Of a stretch of DNA of 64,000 nucleotides, positions 37,787 through 45,551 are shown one piece after another. The DNA is taken from assembly GCF_020171345.1 (NCBI RefSeq), contig NZ_JAIUZM010000003.1, forward strand, positions 248,001 through 312,000, in the 5' to 3' direction. This DNA is from Microbulbifer agarilyticus (GTDB lineage: Bacteria > Pseudomonadota > Gammaproteobacteria > Pseudomonadales > Cellvibrionaceae). Each line of letters opens with the position of its first letter. Positions within the stretch are counted from its first letter, which is position 1. The notes beneath the pieces are model-generated. The model did not search any database and was not told the DNA's origin. It saw only the letters and a program-made list of their open reading frames with translations. The position numbers and the translations under genes are program-made.

Positions 37787-39484
37787 ATGAGTGGATTGCG
37801 TGAAATCAATCTGACTTCTATCAGTCTGGTCAAGGACGAGCTGGTTGCGAGTATCGAGGGGGCTACTGGCCATCTGGACCAGTTCGCGGAAGATCAGGCT
37901 GACAAGCCAGCGTTGGAAAAGTGTATCCAGGCGCTTCGCCAGGTGACCGGCGTATTGCAAATGGTCCAGCTGAGTGCGGCGGAGCTGCTTGCCCAGGAGA
38001 TGCTGAGTGCGATGGGGGATCTGCTGCAGGATCGCCAACAATCTCCGCAGGACCTGCTGGAGAGCTTGGGGACTGCGTTTTACGTGCTAACCCGCTACCT
38101 GGACTTCGTGCAGAGCCGCGCAGCGCCCCGCCCGGAGCTGCTGGTTCCCTATATCAATAGCCTTCGACTGGCCCGCGCACAGGCGCCGGTGCCCGAAAGC
38201 CATTTTCTGCGCTGCCGTCTGGAGGCCACCGTACCGGGTGCGGTTTCTTCGGCAGTGATGTCCGAGGATCTGAAAACCTTTGTGCGGCGCTTCCGCCATA
38301 TGTATCAGGTTGGGCTGCTGGCGCTGCTCAAGGGCAAGCCGCGCGGTCCGGCCTACACCATGATGGCCCGGGCACTGCAGCGTATCGCCAGCGTTTGTGC
38401 GGGCCGCCCCAACGGCAAGTTGTGGTCGGTGGCGGGTGCGGCACTTGCCGCCATGGCAAGCCGCGAAATGCTGGTGAATCGTCAACGGGTCATGGTTTTC
38501 AGTATGCTCGATCGCCGCCTGCGCAACATCTGCCGCGACGGCGACGCCGTGCTGGATCAGCCGGCTCCCCCGGTATTGATCAAAGAGTGTCTCTACTGGC
38601 TGGCCCTGGCGGGGCCATCGGGGCAGGGTGAAAAACTGCTTCAGGTATTCAGCGTGCGTCCGCTGGACTATCGCGAGCCCGAACTGGAGCGCGACCGGGC
38701 GAGCCTCGGCGGGCCTGGTGCTACCGCCATTGCTGCTGTTGCCAACGCGCTGGAAGAGGAACTCTCCGGTGTGCGTCGCTTGCTGGATGATGCCGAAATG
38801 GTCGGTGTGATTGCCGGCGATGATGAGGGTGGTCTTGTAGATACGCTGCGGCGAATTTCCAACACCTTGATCATGCTGAACTTCCGCCGAATTGGTGAAA
38901 ATTTGGGCGGCTCACTCAGAGCCTATCAGAATTGTGCCCAGGTTGGTGGGCGCGCCGCGGACAACGCGCTGCAGCAGCTGACCAACCAGATCCTGGCCGT
39001 AGACAGCACCATCCGTTCCATGCGCCAGCGCTCCACCATCGAGTTGGATGAAAGCGGCCATGCGGACGTTGAGCTCGAACGCAGTCAGCTGGAAGATGCT
39101 GAGCTGGCGGTGCTGAAGGAGGCCGAGGCGGGGCTGGCGTTGATTAAGCGTGCCCTTGGGTCCTATGCGGAATCCGACTACGACCATGGCCACATTCGCA
39201 ACGTGTCCACCACGCTGAACAGTGTGCGCGGCGGTCTCGTGGTCTTGAGCTTGAGTCGTGCGGCAGCGGTGGTTGAGCGATTGGCGCACTTTGTCGACGC
39301 GGTGATCGATCAGGCAAATACCGCACCGGCGGTTGAGCAGTCGCTGGAGACGTTTGCCGACGCGATTATTAGCCTGGAGTATTACCTGAACGAAGTGAAA
39401 ATGCATCGTCAGGTGGATATGCAGTCTCTGGATTTGGCGGTAGAGAGCCTGGAGGCTCTGGGGTATCCGGTTGAGGTTGCCTGA
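37787..39484 (+). CDS. fimL: FimL-like protein (Hpt-like domains related to ChpA N-terminus)
   Basis: 565 residues, almost all helical. The length and pattern (INLTSISLVKDELVASIEGA at the start, LEKCIQALRQVTGVLQMVQL, then a middle region NRQRVMVFSMLDRRLRNICRDG and a C-terminal four-helix part) match FimL of Pseudomonas aeruginosa, a degenerate relative of the ChpA histidine phosphotransfer region that links type IV pili to cAMP control. No phosphoacceptor His in the canonical HxxKG setting is visible, as in FimL. No pilus genes are nearby. Assignment is from layout and recalled similarity. Confidence 0.7.
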   Translation: MSGLREINLTSISLVKDELVASIEGATGHLDQFAEDQADKPALEKCIQALRQVTGVLQMVQLSAAELLAQEMLSAMGDLLQDRQQSPQDLLESLGTAFYVLTRYLDFVQSRAAPRPELLVPYINSLRLARAQAPVPESHFLRCRLEATVPGAVSSAVMSEDLKTFVRRFRHMYQVGLLALLKGKPRGPAYTMMARALQRIASVCAGRPNGKLWSVAGAALAAMASREMLVNRQRVMVFSMLDRRLRNICRDGDAVLDQPAPPVLIKECLYWLALAGPSGQGEKLLQVFSVRPLDYREPELERDRASLGGPGATAIAAVANALEEELSGVRRLLDDAEMVGVIAGDDEGGLVDTLRRISNTLIMLNFRRIGENLGGSLRAYQNCAQVGGRAADNALQQLTNQILAVDSTIRSMRQRSTIELDESGHADVELERSQLEDAELAVLKEAEAGLALIKRALGSYAESDYDHGHIRNVSTTLNSVRGGLVVLSLSRAAAVVERLAHFVDAVIDQANTAPAVEQSLETFADAIISLEYYLNEVKMHRQVDMQSLDLAVESLEALGYPVEVA

Positions 39485-39537
39485 GACGAGTCTCTGGTGC
39501 AGTCTTGCCTAAATGACCTGCGTTCAGAGTCTGCCTG

Positions 39538-40350
39538 ATGCCTGACTTCAACCCTGCGGCGAGTGCATTGCCGCACCCCGAATTCCACTGGCACATAGTG
39601 GTTGCCAATGGTGAAGTCCTCTGCGGTGAGCAGGGGCCTTTACATTCCACCTTGCCCGTTAGTCTGTCGGCCGGTGAGCTGGCCACCCATTATTTGGGCG
39701 ATTGGGCGGGCAAACCGTGTGCGGTACACCATCTCCCGCTGCGCCTGGCTTTGCCGGGTTGCGAATGGCGTGGTCTGCGCGCGCTGCTTGGGACCGTTGA
39801 CGAATCTTTGTTTCTATTACTGGGTCGCGCCATGCAGGTGGCGAACTGGGACCTGGACCATCGTTTCTGCGGTCGCTGCGGCCTGCAGACCAGCTATCAC
39901 GCCAAAGACCGCGCGCGGGTCTGCGAGCAGTGTAACTTCGCCGTATACCCCCGAATTTCACCTTGTGTCATTATGCTGCTAGTGCGCGGTGATGAGTGCC
40001 TGTTGGCCCGTCACGCCCGCCATCGACATGCGCTGTATACCGCTTTGGCCGGCTTTATCGAGCCCGGTGAGAGCGCGGAGCAGGCGGTGGCCCGGGAGGC
40101 TCATGAAGAGGTTGGGTTGGTGGTCGGGCAGGAACTGGGGCAACTGCGCTATGTGGGCAGTCAGCCCTGGCCGTTTCCCGGGCAGCTCATGATCGGATAC
40201 CTTGCCGAGGTCACCGGCGGTGAACTGCGTCCCGACCAGGATGAGATCGCCGAAGCCCGCTGGTTTCATCGGTCGGAAATTCCGCAGGCCATTCCTCCTG
40301 TGGAAACGTTGTCGGGTCAACTGATAAGGACGTTTGTGGAGATGCGTTAA
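39538..40350 (+). CDS. nudC: NAD+ diphosphatase NudC (Nudix)
   Basis: 270 residues. A four-Cys zinc ribbon (CGRCG and CEQCN around residues 111-130) precedes the Nudix box GFIEPGESAEQAVAREAHEEVGL near residue 170 and the NADH-pyrophosphatase signature SQPWPFPGQLMIGYLAE. NudC hydrolyses NADH and removes NAD caps from RNA. It follows the FimL-like gene with a 53-bp gap and precedes a small membrane-protein gene on the same strand. Confidence 0.94.
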   Translation: MPDFNPAASALPHPEFHWHIVVANGEVLCGEQGPLHSTLPVSLSAGELATHYLGDWAGKPCAVHHLPLRLALPGCEWRGLRALLGTVDESLFLLLGRAMQVANWDLDHRFCGRCGLQTSYHAKDRARVCEQCNFAVYPRISPCVIMLLVRGDECLLARHARHRHALYTALAGFIEPGESAEQAVAREAHEEVGLVVGQELGQLRYVGSQPWPFPGQLMIGYLAEVTGGELRPDQDEIAEARWFHRSEIPQAIPPVETLSGQLIRTFVEMR

Positions 40351-40395
40351 CCCGCGTGGATCGCGGGTTATCACCCAGATAAGAGAACACACATA

Positions 40396-41046
40396 ATGTA
40401 TATCGCTATTACTTTTGCTATTGCGTTTTTCGCCCTGCTATTGGTTTTTTGGGGTGGCAAGGTACTGTTGCGTGGCAACTGGCTGTTGGGCTTTTTGCGT
40501 GGGTCCGTTGGGTTACTGTTGCTGGGAGGAGCACTGCTGATCGTCCTGCTCGCGCTGGATGTGTACAGCTACCGCAATCTCGGAGACGAGCACAGCGTGG
40601 GCACCGTCTCGTTCGAGCGCCTCGGGAAACAGCATTTCCTGGTTAAGTTTTCCGATGAAGATGGGATATCGCAGGAGTTTGAGCTGTACGGTGATCAGTG
40701 GCAGCTGGATGCACGTATGCTGAAGTGGAAAGGCGTGTTGGCGCGCTCGGGTATTGAGCCTGCCTATCGCTTGGATCGTTTGAGTGGCCGTTATTTGACG
40801 CTGCAAGACGAGCGCAATAAGGAGCGCTCAGTGCATGAGCTCGACAAGAGCAACCACGGCGTAGATCTGTGGAAGTTCCTGCGTGAAATGGATAACCGTG
40901 TGCCGGTGGTAGACGCGGTATATGGTAGTGCTACTTTCCTGCCCATGCAGGATGGCGCGGTATATGAAGTGCGTATCAGCCACTCCGGTTTGTTGGCGCG
41001 TCCGCTGAACCAGCAGGCACAGTCAGCATTGAACGAATGGCAGTAG
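40396..41046 (+). CDS. Conserved inner-membrane protein of unknown function
   Basis: 216 residues. Two N-terminal hydrophobic helices (about residues 2-20 and 33-55: GFLRGSVGLLLLGGALLIVLLAL) are followed by a soluble domain of about 160 residues with beta-rich segments (VGTVSFERLGKQHFLVKFSD, YGDQWQLDARMLKW, YRLDRLSGRYLTLQDE). Similar proteins in marine Gammaproteobacteria are annotated only as hypothetical or as 'multidrug transporter' without evidence. It sits between nudC and sohB on the same strand, 45 bp before the next gene. Confidence 0.65.
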   Translation: MYIAITFAIAFFALLLVFWGGKVLLRGNWLLGFLRGSVGLLLLGGALLIVLLALDVYSYRNLGDEHSVGTVSFERLGKQHFLVKFSDEDGISQEFELYGDQWQLDARMLKWKGVLARSGIEPAYRLDRLSGRYLTLQDERNKERSVHELDKSNHGVDLWKFLREMDNRVPVVDAVYGSATFLPMQDGAVYEVRISHSGLLARPLNQQAQSALNEWQ

Positions 41047-41091
41047 TTAGTTTTTTAAAGTGTTTTATTGACCACAGTAATTGGGGGTTGA

Positions 41092-42300
41092 GTGGAATTT
41101 CTCAGTGAATACGGATTGTTTCTGGCCAAGGTAGTGACCATTGTGGTGGCACTTTTGGTGGTGATTGGCTTTATCGTGGCCAATCGCGCACATATGAAGG
41201 ATCGTCAGCCTGGCCACGTTGCCGTGACACGCCTCAACGATCGTTACGAGGATATGAAAGAGACATTGCTGGAAGCGGTAATGTCCGAAGCGGATTACGC
41301 TGAGCGCAAGAAACAGCACGAAAAAGACAAAAAGGCCGAGGCCAAGGCGCAGGCGAAAAAACGCAAGGCAGAGCTAAAAGCAGAAGCCAAAGCGCGCAAA
41401 GAACACGACAAACATCCGGACACCGAAGCCTCTCGCGAAGCACCGCTGCCAGAGCAGGCAGAGGCCGATGCCGAAACCGGTGCGGATCCGGTCGAAGGGG
41501 AAGTAGTAGCTGCGGGTGAGGCGGACGAATCTGTGGAGCGCAAGCGTTTGTTTGTGGTGCACTTTGACGGCGATATCAAAGCCAGTGCCCTGTCTAATTT
41601 GCGCGAAGAGATTACCGCAATTTTGCAGGTTGCGGGCAAAGAAGATGAAGTGGTGGTTTGCCTGGAAAGCCCCGGCGGCATGGTGGCGAATTATGGTCTT
41701 GCCGCCAGTCAATTGGCACGCGTGCGCAGTGCCGGTGTGAAACTCACTATTGTGGTGGACAAGGTGGCGGCCAGCGGCGGCTACATGATGGCCTGTGTGG
41801 CCGACCGGATTCTGGCTGCACCGTTCGCCATGCTTGGGTCGATCGGCGTTGTCGCGCAATTGCCGAATTTCCATCGTTTGTTGCAGCGTAACGATGTGGA
41901 TTTCGAATTGTTTACCGCGGGCGAGTACAAGCGCACCGTGACGATGTTTGGGGAAAATACCCCAGAAGGGAAAGAAAAATTTCAGAGCGACCTGGAAGAA
42001 ATTCATACTTTGTTCCAGCATTTCGTCCACGAATATCGCCCGCAACTGGACATTGCCAAAGTTGCTACGGGCGAAGTCTGGTTTGGCCAGCGTGCCCTGG
42101 ATCTAGCGCTGGTCGACGAATTGAAAACTTCCGACGAATATCTCACCTCGCGGGCGGCCAATGCCGACCTGTATCAGGTGGAATATAAGGAGCGGCAGAA
42201 TATTGCCAAGAAAATGGGGATTGCCGCGCAACTGGGTGTTGAGAGCGCGGCGACACGTCTGTTTTCGCGCCTGGCCGCTTGGCGGCACCACGCTCAATAA
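41092..42300 (+). CDS. sohB: SohB-type inner-membrane serine peptidase (S49)
   Basis: 402 residues from a GTG start behind GGGGG. One N-terminal transmembrane helix (LFLAKVVTIVVALLVVIGFIV) precedes a long Lys/Glu/Ala-rich linker (residues about 60-145, e.g. KKQHEKDKKAEAKAQAKKRK), then the S49 domain with LESPGGMVANYG, catalytic Ser in VAASGGYMMA and the catalytic Lys in GEYKRTVTMFGENTP. The longer linker accounts for the extra length over E. coli SohB (about 350). SohB resembles SppA and is a periplasm-facing protease; substrates are uncertain. Confidence 0.93.
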   Translation: MEFLSEYGLFLAKVVTIVVALLVVIGFIVANRAHMKDRQPGHVAVTRLNDRYEDMKETLLEAVMSEADYAERKKQHEKDKKAEAKAQAKKRKAELKAEAKARKEHDKHPDTEASREAPLPEQAEADAETGADPVEGEVVAAGEADESVERKRLFVVHFDGDIKASALSNLREEITAILQVAGKEDEVVVCLESPGGMVANYGLAASQLARVRSAGVKLTIVVDKVAASGGYMMACVADRILAAPFAMLGSIGVVAQLPNFHRLLQRNDVDFELFTAGEYKRTVTMFGENTPEGKEKFQSDLEEIHTLFQHFVHEYRPQLDIAKVATGEVWFGQRALDLALVDELKTSDEYLTSRAANADLYQVEYKERQNIAKKMGIAAQLGVESAATRLFSRLAAWRHHAQ

Positions 42301-42349
42301 TCTTGCGCGAAAGTAGGGACTTTTCATTATTCATAGGGAAGTGATGGGA

Positions 42350-43375
42350 ATGGCGGCTGAAGAGCAAAACAATTCCGAGCAGTCCTACCGCGCCATGCTG
42401 GTGGAAGAGGTCGCGGCGGGTAAATACGATCAGACCATTGTTCGGCGCCCGCTCAGTGATCTTCCGGTGCACCCGGTACGTATCGCCGTTTCCCACTCCT
42501 CTTTGAATTACAAGGATGCTTTGTCCGCATTCGGTAACCGGGCGATTACCCGCGAATACCCGCACACGCCCGGTATCGATGCGGTCGGCACGGTTGTTCA
42601 GGATGCCAGTGGGCGTTTCCAGCCCGGTGCGCGAGTGCTTGTGACGGGGTACGACCTGGGCATGAATACCGCGGGTGGTTTTGCCGAGCGTATCGCCGTG
42701 CCGGCGGACTGGGTTGCACCGTTACCGGAAGGCTTGTCTTTACGCGAATCGATGATTCTTGGCACCGCGGGGCTCACCGCAGCGCTATGTGTGGAGAAGC
42801 TGCTTGAGGCCGGCGCCAAACCGGAAGATGGCGAGGTGCTGGTGACCGGGGCCACCGGTGGTGTGGGCTCGATTGCCGTGGCGCTGCTTGCGAAACTGGG
42901 TTTTCGGGTGGCGGCAGTTACCGGCAAACTGGAATCTGCGGAATTCCTCACCTCCCTCGGCGCCTGGAAGGTGCTCGATCGAGAGACGCTGGCGCCGTTT
43001 GCCAATAAGGCCATTGCCAAGCCCCTGTGGGCCTGGGCCGTCGACACAGTGGGCGGGGAAACCCTGTTCAATGTAATCAAGTGCCTCAAGTACAGTGGCG
43101 GTGTGGCGGCCTGTGGTATGGCTTCCGGCGCGCAGTTTCAGGCCAATGTCTTCCCGTTTATTCTGCGTGGCATCAGTCTGCTGGGGGTGGATAGCGTGGA
43201 GCTGCCACTGTCCAAGAAAGCCGCGGTTTGGCAAAAGCTCGCCGGGCCCTGGTATATCGGTGAACAGCTGGAGCAAATTGCCGAAGATATTTCCCTGGAG
43301 CAGGCCCCCGAGTTCCTGGCGAGACTGCACCGCGGGCATGGTATTGGTCGCTACGTGGTAGACATGACCCGCTAG
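42350..43375 (+). CDS. acuI: Acrylyl-CoA reductase/quinone oxidoreductase, AcuI-YhdH family
   Basis: About 341 residues of the medium-chain dehydrogenase/reductase superfamily. A GroES-like domain (HSSLNYKDALSAFGNRAITREYPHTPGID) precedes the Rossmann motif VTGATGGVGSIAVALLAKLG. The NYKD segment and lack of zinc ligands match YhdH/AcuI, which reduces acrylyl-CoA with NADPH and protects against acrylate, a DMSP breakdown product in marine bacteria. Starts are possible at 42341 (GTG), 42344 and 42350 (ATG); AGGGA at 42335-42339 best fits 42350. No DMSP lyase is adjacent, so general detoxification is also possible. Confidence 0.87.
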   Translation: MAAEEQNNSEQSYRAMLVEEVAAGKYDQTIVRRPLSDLPVHPVRIAVSHSSLNYKDALSAFGNRAITREYPHTPGIDAVGTVVQDASGRFQPGARVLVTGYDLGMNTAGGFAERIAVPADWVAPLPEGLSLRESMILGTAGLTAALCVEKLLEAGAKPEDGEVLVTGATGGVGSIAVALLAKLGFRVAAVTGKLESAEFLTSLGAWKVLDRETLAPFANKAIAKPLWAWAVDTVGGETLFNVIKCLKYSGGVAACGMASGAQFQANVFPFILRGISLLGVDSVELPLSKKAAVWQKLAGPWYIGEQLEQIAEDISLEQAPEFLARLHRGHGIGRYVVDMTR

Positions 43376-43563
43376 GCGATTGCCGGTCAAATTTGTGAAT
43401 GCGCGCGCATAATCCTCTCTCTGCGGCTTCTTCGTGGCCTCCAGCCTGCTATCCTCAGCTGGTGTATTGCATAGTCACAATAATGTTTCTTTAGGATGGC
43501 TAGATCAAAAAAAGATCAGGTGAAAAATCAGGCTCCTAACTTCTCTCGATCTGGTAGCAAGCT

Positions 43564-44826
43564 TTGTCGGTGAATAACCCCGTTCCTCCAATCACACAGG
43601 ATTCTGGCGCGCTGGTCCTTTCCGGTGGCGGTGCGCGCGCGGCCTATCAGGTGGGGGTTCTGAAGGCGCTGGCAGAATTGGCGCCAGACTCCGAGCCGCA
43701 CCCATTCAAGATTATCTGCGGCACCTCGGCAGGCGCTGTGAATGCACTGGTGCTGGCCACCCATCCCGGTACGTTTAAAGAGGCCGTGGCGCGCCTGTAC
43801 GATTTGTGGATGGGGCTCACCGTAGACCAGATTTATCGTAGTAACTGGACCAGCCTGCTTGGCAACATGCTGACGATTACCGGCTCCCTGTTTAATTACG
43901 GTGTGGCGCGCAATAAGCCGCTGGCACTTTTGGACAACGGGCCGCTGCATGAGCTGGTCAGTGAAGTGATACCGTTTGGTAACATCCAGCGCAATATTGA
44001 CGCGGGGTGCCTGCGCGCGGTCAGTGTGAATGCGATGTCCTATAGCGAAGGCCAATCGGTGAGCTTTTTCCAGGGGCGCGAGGAGCTAAAGGAGTGGCGC
44101 CGCTTTCGCCGCTGTGGCGAGCGCACCCAGCTTAAAATTGAACATTTGATGGCCTCGGCGGCGATTCCCACACTATTCCCATCGGTAAAAATTGGCGACG
44201 AATACTTTGGCGATGGTGCGGTGCGCCAGCTGGCACCGATCAGCCCAGCGTTACACCTCGGTGCCAGTCGTGTATTTGTCGTGGGTGTATCGGATAATCG
44301 CTCACCTGTACATTGGGGAAAGCGCCGCAAGGCCCCCAAGCACTCACCGTCGATCGCGCAAATTGGTGGGCACCTGTTTAACGCCGCGTTTATTGACAGC
44401 CTGGAAGGGGATTTGGAGCATTTGGATCGGGTTAACCTTTTACTCAAATCGGTAGAAGACGAATCCCTGTCGCATCTCGCCCCATTGCGGGCGGTAGAGT
44501 CGGCAGTGATTGAACCCAGCCAGAGCCTGGATCGGATTGCCGGGCGCAAGGTGCGCTACCTGCCACCGGCACTGCGCTGGTTGTTTCGCTCCACTGGTGC
44601 CACCACCTCTGGGGGCGGCGCCTCGGCGGCCAGTTACCTGTTGTTTGAAAAGCCTTATCTCGGTGAGTTGATCGAGTTAGGCTATCAGGATGCCATGTGG
44701 GAGCAGGATACCCTGCGGGACTTCCTGCGCCCGCGCAACCAGCTGGTGGAAACGCAGCAAAAACGTTTGTTTGGATTGCGGGTTAAGCCCGCTACGGAAG
44801 CCTCGGATGATAATTCCTCGACCTGA
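43564..44826 (+). CDS. Patatin-like phospholipase family protein
   Basis: 420 residues. The oxyanion loop SGGGARAAYQVGV near residue 22, the nucleophile elbow CGTSAGAVNAL near residue 58 and the Asp in GDGAVRQLAP near residue 220 complete the Ser-Asp dyad of patatin-type acyl hydrolases. No signal peptide is visible. The start is TTG at 43564, with a GTG two codons later (43570) as an alternative; neither has a strong ribosome binding site. The following lipoprotein gene is 13 bp away, indicating one operon. Substrates are probably phospholipids or neutral lipids. Confidence 0.85.
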   Translation: MSVNNPVPPITQDSGALVLSGGGARAAYQVGVLKALAELAPDSEPHPFKIICGTSAGAVNALVLATHPGTFKEAVARLYDLWMGLTVDQIYRSNWTSLLGNMLTITGSLFNYGVARNKPLALLDNGPLHELVSEVIPFGNIQRNIDAGCLRAVSVNAMSYSEGQSVSFFQGREELKEWRRFRRCGERTQLKIEHLMASAAIPTLFPSVKIGDEYFGDGAVRQLAPISPALHLGASRVFVVGVSDNRSPVHWGKRRKAPKHSPSIAQIGGHLFNAAFIDSLEGDLEHLDRVNLLLKSVEDESLSHLAPLRAVESAVIEPSQSLDRIAGRKVRYLPPALRWLFRSTGATTSGGGASAASYLLFEKPYLGELIELGYQDAMWEQDTLRDFLRPRNQLVETQQKRLFGLRVKPATEASDDNSST

Positions 44827-44839
44827 AGTGTGTTCGGTT

Positions 44840-45517
44840 ATGTGTGTGAAAAGTGTGCCCTGGGTCCGCTTGGGGTTCGCCCTTGGTGTGTCGCTGTTGT
44901 TGGCAGCCTGTAGTGGCCAGCAAGTGGAGCAAAGTACCGGCGCTCCTCCGTTACGTGCACAAACCCAGAGCGAATACCGCATGTTACTGGAAGAAGCACG
45001 GCAGCTCAGTTTTACCCTGGATTTTGATCGCTTGCGCATGGCGTACGTGAAATCGTCGGAGTACAACCCATACGGTGGTATGAAGCTGGATGGTTTGCCG
45101 GAAGCCTACAGCTCGGTCGAACAGGCGGACTTTACCGATTGCCTGCGCAATGTCGATAAGGTACTGGCTTACAACTACATGAGTCTCGAGGCACATATGA
45201 TTGGTGTTTTGTGCAGTGGCCAGGCCGGCGAGTTGGAGCGTGAAGATTTGCACCGCTATATGGTGGAGGGGTTGATGACCTCCATTGAAAACAGTGGTGA
45301 TGGCAAAAGTCAGGCGAGTGCATTTCAGACGATCAGTACATCCGAGTTGCGCGGCTACATTCGCCTCAAGGGATTGCAGGTACTGGATCAGTCTATCGTT
45401 TACGGTAAGCAGGGTATCTACGACAAGATGCAGGTGCGTGACCTGGAATCCGGTGAAGAGTACCCGTTGTTTTTCAATGTGAGCCAGCAGTTTGTACGCT
45501 CCAGCATAGAAAACTAA
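44840..45517 (+). CDS. Lipoprotein with DUF4919-like domain
   Basis: The ATG at 44840 gives 225 residues with a lipoprotein signal (VRLGFALGVSLLLAAC, lipobox LAAC at about residue 24). The frame is open upstream but overlaps the patatin gene. The mature part (LDFDRLRMAYVKSSEYNPYGG, VLAYNYMSLEAHMIGVLC, LRGYIRLKGLQVLDQSI) resembles DUF4919 proteins, a family of unknown function. Two Cys may form a disulfide. It lies 13 bp after the patatin-like gene and is likely cotranscribed. Confidence 0.72.
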   Translation: MCVKSVPWVRLGFALGVSLLLAACSGQQVEQSTGAPPLRAQTQSEYRMLLEEARQLSFTLDFDRLRMAYVKSSEYNPYGGMKLDGLPEAYSSVEQADFTDCLRNVDKVLAYNYMSLEAHMIGVLCSGQAGELEREDLHRYMVEGLMTSIENSGDGKSQASAFQTISTSELRGYIRLKGLQVLDQSIVYGKQGIYDKMQVRDLESGEEYPLFFNVSQQFVRSSIEN

Positions 45518-45551
45518 GCGTGAATATTTTCCCCTTTTTGCCGGCGTGCGA

